From NCBI GenBank assembly GCA_030054175.1, contig JASGCM010000017.1, positions 1 through 64,000 of the forward strand: a stretch of DNA of 64,000 nt, in the 5' to 3' direction. Below are positions 56,868 through 64,000 of this stretch, in pieces (position 1 is the first letter of the stretch; each line of letters begins with the position of its first letter). Under the pieces are notes generated by a model, which was given only the letters and a program-made list of their open reading frames with translations, ran no database searches and was not told the DNA's origin. The stretch comes from Alphaproteobacteria bacterium (GTDB lineage: Bacteria > Pseudomonadota > Gammaproteobacteria > Burkholderiales > Burkholderiaceae_C). The position numbers and the translations under genes are program-made.

Positions 56868-57793
56868 TGGACGAGCCAGCCGTCATTCCACCTCGGGCCG
56901 ATCCGATCATCGATCGTTTCGCCGATGCCTTGTGGCTGGAAGACGGCTTGGCCAAGCTGACCCTGGCCGCCTACCGGCGCGATTTGGCGCTCTTCAATGG
57001 CTGGCTGGCGCAGCGCGGTGGTCCGCCGCTGGTGCAGGTGAGCGAATCAGACTTGCAAGGCTATTTCGCGGATCGCCATGCGCAGACCCGGGCCACCACC
57101 GCCAACCGACGCCTGACTGTGTTCAGGCGTTTTTTTCATTGGCTGCTGCGTGAGCACCTCATCCGGACTGACCCCACCGCGCGCATCTTGTCGGCTCGCC
57201 AACCCTTGCGCGTGCCCAAGGGCATGTCCGAGGCCGAGGTTGAGTCGCTGTTGGCCGCCCCCGATACCGAGACCGCATTGGGTCTGCGCGACCGTGCCAT
57301 GTTGGAGTTGATGTATGCCAGTGGCCTGCGCGTGAGCGAGTTGGTGGGGTTGCGTCGGGTCGATGTGCTGTTGGGTGAGCAGGTGTTGCGGGTGCTGGGC
57401 AAGGGCAGCAAGGAGCGACTGGTGCCTTATGGGCAAGAGGCGGCGGATTGGCTGGAGCGTTATTTGGCGCTGGCGCGTCCTGAGTTGGTGGGTGAGCGCG
57501 CCGAAGAGGCTTTGTTCGTGACCGCCCGTGGCGCGAGGGCCGGGCAAGCCATGAGCCGGGTCATGTTCTGGAGTCTGGTGCGCAAGTACACATTGCAGGC
57601 GGGCATCGAGCGCCCCTTGTCACCGCACACTTTGCGCCATGCCTTTGCGACCCACTTGCTCAACCATGGCGCGGATTTGCGCGCGGTGCAAATGCTGTTG
57701 GGTCATGCCGACATCTCCACCACCACCATTTACACCCACATTGCCCGCGAACGCTTGCAGCAATTGCACGCCCGTCACCACCCCCGGGGCTAA
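56867..57793 (+). CDS. xerD: Site-specific tyrosine recombinase XerD
   Basis: 308 residues. Catalytic residues Arg155, Lys179, His254, Arg257, His280 and Tyr289 are in their expected motifs (ASGLRVSEL, GKGSKER, HTLRHAFATHLL, LLGHADIST, IYTHI). XerD with XerC resolves chromosome dimers at dif. The N-terminal SAM-like domain is intact. It is translationally joined to the Bug receptor gene, an unusual neighbour. Confidence 0.94.
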   Translation: MDEPAVIPPRADPIIDRFADALWLEDGLAKLTLAAYRRDLALFNGWLAQRGGPPLVQVSESDLQGYFADRHAQTRATTANRRLTVFRRFFHWLLREHLIRTDPTARILSARQPLRVPKGMSEAEVESLLAAPDTETALGLRDRAMLELMYASGLRVSELVGLRRVDVLLGEQVLRVLGKGSKERLVPYGQEAADWLERYLALARPELVGERAEEALFVTARGARAGQAMSRVMFWSLVRKYTLQAGIERPLSPHTLRHAFATHLLNHGADLRAVQMLLGHADISTTTIYTHIARERLQQLHARHHPRG

Positions 57794-57800
57794 AGGGTGG

Positions 57801-58778
57801 TCACTGCAAGGCGTTGGACCCCGGCGCGGTGTCAACAAAGATTTGCTCGGTGTCGATGGCGTCAAAGCGGTAGGCGAGTCCGCAAAAATCGCAGCTGACC
57901 TCAATTTGGCCTTGTTCGCGCACGATGTCGCGCGCTTCATCGATGCCCAGGCTGTGGATCATGCGGCGCACGCGCTCGGTGCTGCAATTGCAAGCGAATC
58001 GCGGCGCTTCGTCGCCTACCAAGGGTTCGAACTCGACGCGGTTTTCTTCCCAGAAGAGGCGGCGCAATACGGTCGGGCCATCGAGTTCGAGCAATTCGCT
58101 TTGCTTCAGGCTGGACGCCAGAATGGCGATGCGGGCATAGTCTTCGTTGCGCCCGATTTGGTCTTCATCGGCGGCGGTGGCTTTGGCCGACAGATTGCCC
58201 TCGCCTTGCACCGGCAGGCGCTGGATCAGCAAGCCGGCGGCCAGTTGATCGTTGGCGGCCAGAACCAAGGTGGTGTCGAGTTGCTCGCTTTGCAGCATGT
58301 AATGCTGCAGCACATCGGCAAAGTGGTCGATCGGTCGGCCAGTGTCATCCCAAAGCGAGATGATGCCTTGGTAGGGTTGTTGGCCGGGCAGGCGGTCACG
58401 TGGGTCGAGCGTGACCACGCAGCGGCCTTGGTTGCGCACGTTCACCATTTGGCTCAGTGTGGCCTCGGGGGGGACTTCGCCGACCACTTTGGCGGTGGCG
58501 CGAAAGCTCAAATCGGGTTGCACCTCGACCACTGCCAATTTCACCGGGCCATCGCCAAAGACCTGCAAGACCAATGCGCCATTGAATTTGATGTTCGATT
58601 GCATCAACAGGGCCGCAGCCGTCATTTCACCCAGCAAGTGCAGCACCGCTTCGGGGTATTCGTCTTCGGTCCCGCTGGCCGTGCGCCGGCGCAGCACCTC
58701 TTGCCAACCGTCGGTCAGACGCACCAACATGCCCCTGACGGGCAAACCTTGAAACAGAAATTTGCGCAGCTCAGACAT
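57801..58778 (-). CDS. hslO: Redox-regulated chaperone Hsp33
   Basis: 325 residues. The C-terminal zinc/redox centre has CNC (about 269-271) and CDFC (about 302-305). The N-terminal domain has FNGALVLQVFGDGPVKLAVVEV. Oxidation releases zinc and activates holdase activity. Start overlaps the gamma-carbonic-anhydrase stop by one base. Confidence 0.95.
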   Translation of the reverse strand: MSELRKFLFQGLPVRGMLVRLTDGWQEVLRRRTASGTEDEYPEAVLHLLGEMTAAALLMQSNIKFNGALVLQVFGDGPVKLAVVEVQPDLSFRATAKVVGEVPPEATLSQMVNVRNQGRCVVTLDPRDRLPGQQPYQGIISLWDDTGRPIDHFADVLQHYMLQSEQLDTTLVLAANDQLAAGLLIQRLPVQGEGNLSAKATAADEDQIGRNEDYARIAILASSLKQSELLELDGPTVLRRLFWEENRVEFEPLVGDEAPRFACNCSTERVRRMIHSLGIDEARDIVREQGQIEVSCDFCGLAYRFDAIDTEQIFVDTAPGSNALQ

Positions 58779-59302
58779 CAGGCGATCTTTTTCAAACCAC
58801 GGCGGTAGCGTGCGGCATTTTGTACATAACTTTGGGCGATGCGTTGTAACCCCTCGATTTGCTCGGGGGTGAGTTGGCGCACCGCTTTGGCGGGGCTGCC
58901 CAGAATCATCGAGCCGTCAGGGAACTCTTTGCCTTCAGTCACCAGAGCACCGGCACCCACCAGGCAGTGTTTGCCGATCACGGCGCCATTCAGAATCACC
59001 GCGCCGATGCCGATCAATGAGTGATCGCCGACGGTACAGCCATGCAGCATCACGTTGTGGCCCACCGTCACACCACGTCCGATGTGCAGTGGCTTGCCGG
59101 GGTCGCAATGCAAGACGGTACCGTCTTGGATGTTGGTTTCGGGGCCTATGGTGATGGCTTCGTTGTCGGCCCGAACCACGGTGTTGAACCAGACACTGGC
59201 GCGCTCGCCCAGGCTGACCTGGCCCATGACTTCGGCGCTATCGGCGACCCAGGCCTCGCTGGCCAGTTGGGGGGTGTGTTCATCGAGTTGGTAAATCGCC
59301 AT
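58778..59302 (-). CDS. Gamma-type carbonic anhydrase family protein
   Basis: 174 residues, left-handed beta-helix with hexapeptide repeats and three candidate zinc His in DGTVLHCDPGKPLHIGRGVTVGHNVMLHGC. The family (YrdA/CaiE) may hydrate CO2 or lack activity. I take the ATG at 59302, with AGGA eight bases before it; an ATG at 59311 is the alternative. Joined to hslO. Confidence 0.9.
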   Translation of the reverse strand: MAIYQLDEHTPQLASEAWVADSAEVMGQVSLGERASVWFNTVVRADNEAITIGPETNIQDGTVLHCDPGKPLHIGRGVTVGHNVMLHGCTVGDHSLIGIGAVILNGAVIGKHCLVGAGALVTEGKEFPDGSMILGSPAKAVRQLTPEQIEGLQRIAQSYVQNAARYRRGLKKIA

Positions 59303-59328
59303 GGCGTTCATCCTGAGGTGGGGCAACC

Positions 59329-59338
59329 TACAATTGTA
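59329..59338. promoter_or_regulatory. Palindromic TACAAT/ATTGTA between divergent genes
   Basis: TACAATTGTA reads as a -10-like TACAAT on both strands in the 39-bp gap between the carbonic anhydrase and DUF455 starts. No good -35 boxes. It could be overlapping divergent -10 elements or an operator; the DUF455 ATG would lie only about 7 nt downstream. Confidence 0.3.
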
Positions 59339-59341
59339 AGG

Positions 59342-60163
59342 ATGGAACTGCGTGACTGTGCCCTGAGGGCCTTGCAATGCGACGACCCCGACGCCAAAGT
59401 CGAGGCCGTTCGTGCGCGATGGCCTTGGCCTGAAGAGGGCGCCCTGCAGACCGAGCGGGTCTGGCCCCAAAGCGGGGTGTCACCAGGCCGTCCGATCCGG
59501 CCCCTGCTGGTCGATCCGGCCCGGGTGCCGCGGCGCTCACCGTATACCGCCCAGGGACTGGCGGCGCTGATGCATGCGGTGTGTCACATTGAGTTCAATG
59601 CCATCAACCTGGCGTTGGATGCCATTTGGCGTTTTGATGGCATGCCGGATGAGTACTACCACGACTGGTGGCGCGTCGCGGCGGAGGAGGCGGGACATTT
59701 CGTCTTGGTGCGCGATCACCTGCGCAGCCTGGGTTTTGAGTACGGCGACTTCGACGCCCATGATGGGTTGTGGGCGATGTGCGAGACTACCGCCCAAGAT
59801 GTGGTGGCCCGCATGGCGCTGGTGCCGCGCACGCTGGAAGCGCGCGGTCTGGATGCCACCCCTCTGATTCAAAGCAAGTTGCGTCAAGTGGCTACCCCCC
59901 AGGCTCTGGCGGCAGTGGCGGTGCTCGATGTGATTTTGCGCGACGAGATCGGCCATGTGGCCGTGGGCAACCGCTGGTTCCATTGGCTTTGTGTGGGGCG
60001 TGGGTTAGATCCTGTGGCCCACGACCGCCTGTTGCAGGTGCAGCACCGTGCGCCGCGATTGAAGCCGCCTTTCAATGTCTCAGCCCGCCGTTTGGCCGGT
60101 TTCAGTCCGCAGGAAATGCGGCAATGGGAAGGGCAGGGCCAGGGGGATTCCCACCGGCCCTGA
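59342..60163 (+). CDS. DUF455 ferritin-like protein
   Basis: 273 residues. A ferritin-like four-helix region has CHIEFNAINLALDAIWRF, WWRVAAEEAGHFVLVRDHL, and VLDVILRDEIGHVAVGNRWF, giving Glu/His metal ligands. The family is thought to include di-iron oxygenases of unknown substrate. ATG at 59342 is preceded by TAAGG. Upstream extension rejected. Confidence 0.88.
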   Translation: MELRDCALRALQCDDPDAKVEAVRARWPWPEEGALQTERVWPQSGVSPGRPIRPLLVDPARVPRRSPYTAQGLAALMHAVCHIEFNAINLALDAIWRFDGMPDEYYHDWWRVAAEEAGHFVLVRDHLRSLGFEYGDFDAHDGLWAMCETTAQDVVARMALVPRTLEARGLDATPLIQSKLRQVATPQALAAVAVLDVILRDEIGHVAVGNRWFHWLCVGRGLDPVAHDRLLQVQHRAPRLKPPFNVSARRLAGFSPQEMRQWEGQGQGDSHRP

Positions 60164-60172
60164 ATTTCCAGT

Positions 60173-60580
60173 TCACAGCTCGCGTTTGCTCAGACGGAAC
60201 AGGCGGTGTTCGCACTCGGGGTCGACGCAGTTCTCGCAGGCCGAGATGTATCGCGGTCGAATTTCAGATCGGGTGTCGGCTTGACTGCGCGCATGTCGAC
60301 CCCAGGCGAAGCGGATGTTCTCGATCAACTCGCGCCCCTGGCCTTGGGCGACCACAAAACCCAACTGTCGCTGCAGCAGGTGATCGCGCCAGTCTTGCGC
60401 CGATTCGCTCTGGGCCAGAACCATCAGCAGGTCGTTGTTGTTGAATTCGGGACGGGGTTGCACATGGGGGTGATCCCAGCCCCAAACGATGTCGCGTGGT
60501 GAGCGACGCGTGTCGGAAAACGCGTCTTGCAACGCCACCACCAGACCACGGTCGGTCTGGCCCAGCAAGACCAGGTTCAT
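60173..60580 (-). CDS. Conserved-looking hypothetical protein with a C-terminal Cys/His cluster
   Basis: 135 residues. The start NLVLLGQTDRGLVVALQDAFSDTRRS and the end ISACENCVDPECEHRLFRL are notable; the CENC...CEH group could hold zinc or a cluster. No signal peptide or membrane helix. The start overlaps the ftsB stop by four bases, so it belongs to the pyrG-kdsA-eno-ftsB transcript. Family not recognised. Confidence 0.65.
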   Translation of the reverse strand: MNLVLLGQTDRGLVVALQDAFSDTRRSPRDIVWGWDHPHVQPRPEFNNNDLLMVLAQSESAQDWRDHLLQRQLGFVVAQGQGRELIENIRFAWGRHARSQADTRSEIRPRYISACENCVDPECEHRLFRLSKREL

Positions 60581-60858
60581 GGCTTGGAGCGAGAGTACTG
60601 GACGAAGATCTCGCCCTGTTTGAGCATGCCGATTTCGCGTCGGGCGCGCTCTTCGATCATTTCGCGACCGTCGTTGAGGTCACGCAACTCGGCCTCCAGG
60701 CGCTGGTTGGTGATGATGGCTTGCTGGTTGTTGATTTTTTGCTCGGCCAAGGTTTCGCGCAGTTGCATGACGTCGGGCATGCTGCCCCGCCCCAGCCAAA
60801 GCTGGCCCTGCAGGATGATCACCATCACCAGCAGGATCCAGGTCAGGGGGCGACTCAT
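60577..60858 (-). CDS. ftsB: Cell division protein FtsB
   Basis: 93 residues: one N-terminal membrane helix (LTWILLVMVIILQGQLWLG), then a coiled coil (MQLRETLAEQKINNQQAIITNQRLEAELRDLNDG) and a conserved ARREIGMLKQGEIFVQY end. FtsB forms a complex with FtsL and FtsQ at the septum. Ten bases after eno, the usual location. Confidence 0.93.
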   Translation of the reverse strand: MSRPLTWILLVMVIILQGQLWLGRGSMPDVMQLRETLAEQKINNQQAIITNQRLEAELRDLNDGREMIEERARREIGMLKQGEIFVQYSRSKP

Positions 60859-60867
60859 GGCTGGACT

Positions 60868-63019
<2,152 letters not shown>

Positions 63020-63023
<4 letters not shown>

Positions 63024-64000
63024 GCCACGGCCTTCAATTGAGGGGCTTTTATCAGGTCGAGAGCGGCCCGGATGTAAGCGTTGAAGAGCGGGTGTCCGTC
63101 CCAGGGCGTCGATTTGAATTCGGGGTGGAACTGAACCCCCATGTACCAGGGGTGGACGGCTTTGGGCAGTTCGACGATTTCGGTCAAATGCTCGCGCTGG
63201 GTCAGCGCCGAGATCACCAAGCCGGATTGGCGCAGGGTGTCGAGGTAATTGACGTTGGCCTCAAAGCGATGGCGGTGGCGCTCGGTGACCACGTCGCCGT
63301 AGATCTGGTGCGCCAGCGTGCCGGGGGCCACATCGGAGCTTTGGGCGCCCAGGCGCATGGTGCCGCCCATGTCCGAGCTTTCGGTGCGCTTTTGGATGCT
63401 GCCGTCGGTGTTTTTCCACTCGGTGATCAGAGCGATCACCGGGTGCGGGCTGTCGGGCTCGAACTCGGTGCTGTTGGCGTCTTTCAGGCCGGCCACATGG
63501 CGAGCGAATTCGATGGTGGCCACTTGCATGCCCAAACAGATGCCCAGGTAGGGGATGCGGTTTTCACGGGCGTAGCGGGCGGCGCAGATTTTGCCTTCGA
63601 TGCCGCGTTTGCCGAATCCACCGGGCACCAGCACCGCATGGTATTGCGACAGTTGCGAGACGTTGTCAGGGGTGAGCGTTTCAGAGTCGATGTAGGTGAT
63701 GCCCACCCGTGCGTGGTTTTTCAGACCCGCATGGCGCAGGGCCTCGTTGAGCGATTTGTAGCTGTCGGACAGGTCGACGTACTTGCCCACCATGGCCAAG
63801 TTGATTTCGTCTTGGGGGTGCTCGACTTCGTGGACCAACTGGTCCCAACGTTGCAAATTCGCCGGCGGGGTGTTCAGGCGCAGCTTGTCGCAGATCAGGC
63901 CATCGAGACCTTGCTCGTGCAGCATGCGAGGCACTTTGTAGATGGTGTCGACGTCCCACATCGAGATGACGCCCCACTCGGGTACGTTGGAGAAAAGGGA
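63020..64000 (-). CDS. pyrG: CTP synthase, C-terminal part (5' end outside the window)
   Basis: The reading frame is open to the right edge; about 326 codons are visible. It contains the end of the synthetase domain and the class I glutamine amidotransferase domain with nucleophile Cys in LGICLGMQ and His in [12 protein letters not shown]. Converts UTP to CTP. First visible gene of the run pyrG-kdsA-eno-ftsB. Confidence 0.97.

Overview
The window looks like a chromosomal piece of a betaproteobacterium of the order Burkholderiales, probably Comamonadaceae or a close relative. This is inferred from a complete 14-gene nuo operon, the pyrG-kdsA-eno-ftsB run, Bug/TctC-type receptors, YajQ, DarP (DUF615), DUF1178 and DUF455 proteins, and high-GC coding sequence on both strands. 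No rRNA, tRNA or CRISPR array was recognised.

Layout. (1) 1-10.6 kb: the right part of a type III secretion (T3SS) cluster with visibly lower GC than the rest. It holds a Pro-rich protein cut by the window edge, CesT-like chaperones, SctO, SctV, SctW, SctU-T-S-R, a stand-alone SctQ C-terminal (SpoA) domain, a GNAT-fold protein that is a candidate effector, and small unknown proteins. ATPase, secretin, inner rings and needle are not in the window and presumably lie to the left. (2) 10.7-26.2 kb: a fatty-acid desaturase, then nuoABCDEFGHIJKLMN encoding complex I. (3) 26.3-33 kb: a DUF1178 gene, a deletion-scarred ring-hydroxylating dioxygenase locus (alpha subunit truncated; beta and Rieske ferredoxin intact), and on the minus strand one tight run: a molybdenum hydroxylase (2Fe-2S and Mo subunits) followed by soxX-soxY-soxZ-soxA. 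SoxY lacks the usual GGCGG tail, and palindromic repeats sit at the soxA start. (4) 33-40 kb: glnS, a membrane-anchored retropepsin-like protease, uppP, and mutS overlapping an Anbu-type proteasome-like gene. (5) 40-46.2 kb: accessory DNA around suhB, trmJ and cysE. It contains a PIN-domain gene next to an internally deleted XRE-ImmA/IrrE gene, about 1 kb without a gene, a hipB-like gene with a truncated hipA, and fragments of a Bug receptor and a beta-lactamase-fold hydrolase. (6) 46.2-64 kb: ordinary housekeeping genes: mog, darP, pmbA, yqeY, rpsU, an alpha/beta hydrolase, an acyl-CoA synthetase, plsY, yajQ, murB, an AEC transporter, a Bug receptor, xerD, hslO, a gamma carbonic anhydrase, DUF455, and the pyrG-kdsA-eno-ftsB run.

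How the genes work together. The T3SS block supplies the export gate (SctRSTUV), stalk (SctO), gatekeeper (SctW) and chaperones. The nuo block is the proton-pumping NADH:quinone oxidoreductase. The Mo-hydroxylase/SoxXYZA run would pass electrons from a periplasmic oxidation to c-type cytochromes, but soxB and soxCD are absent here, so its substrate is open. The remaining blocks cover translation, envelope precursor synthesis, DNA repair and stress responses.
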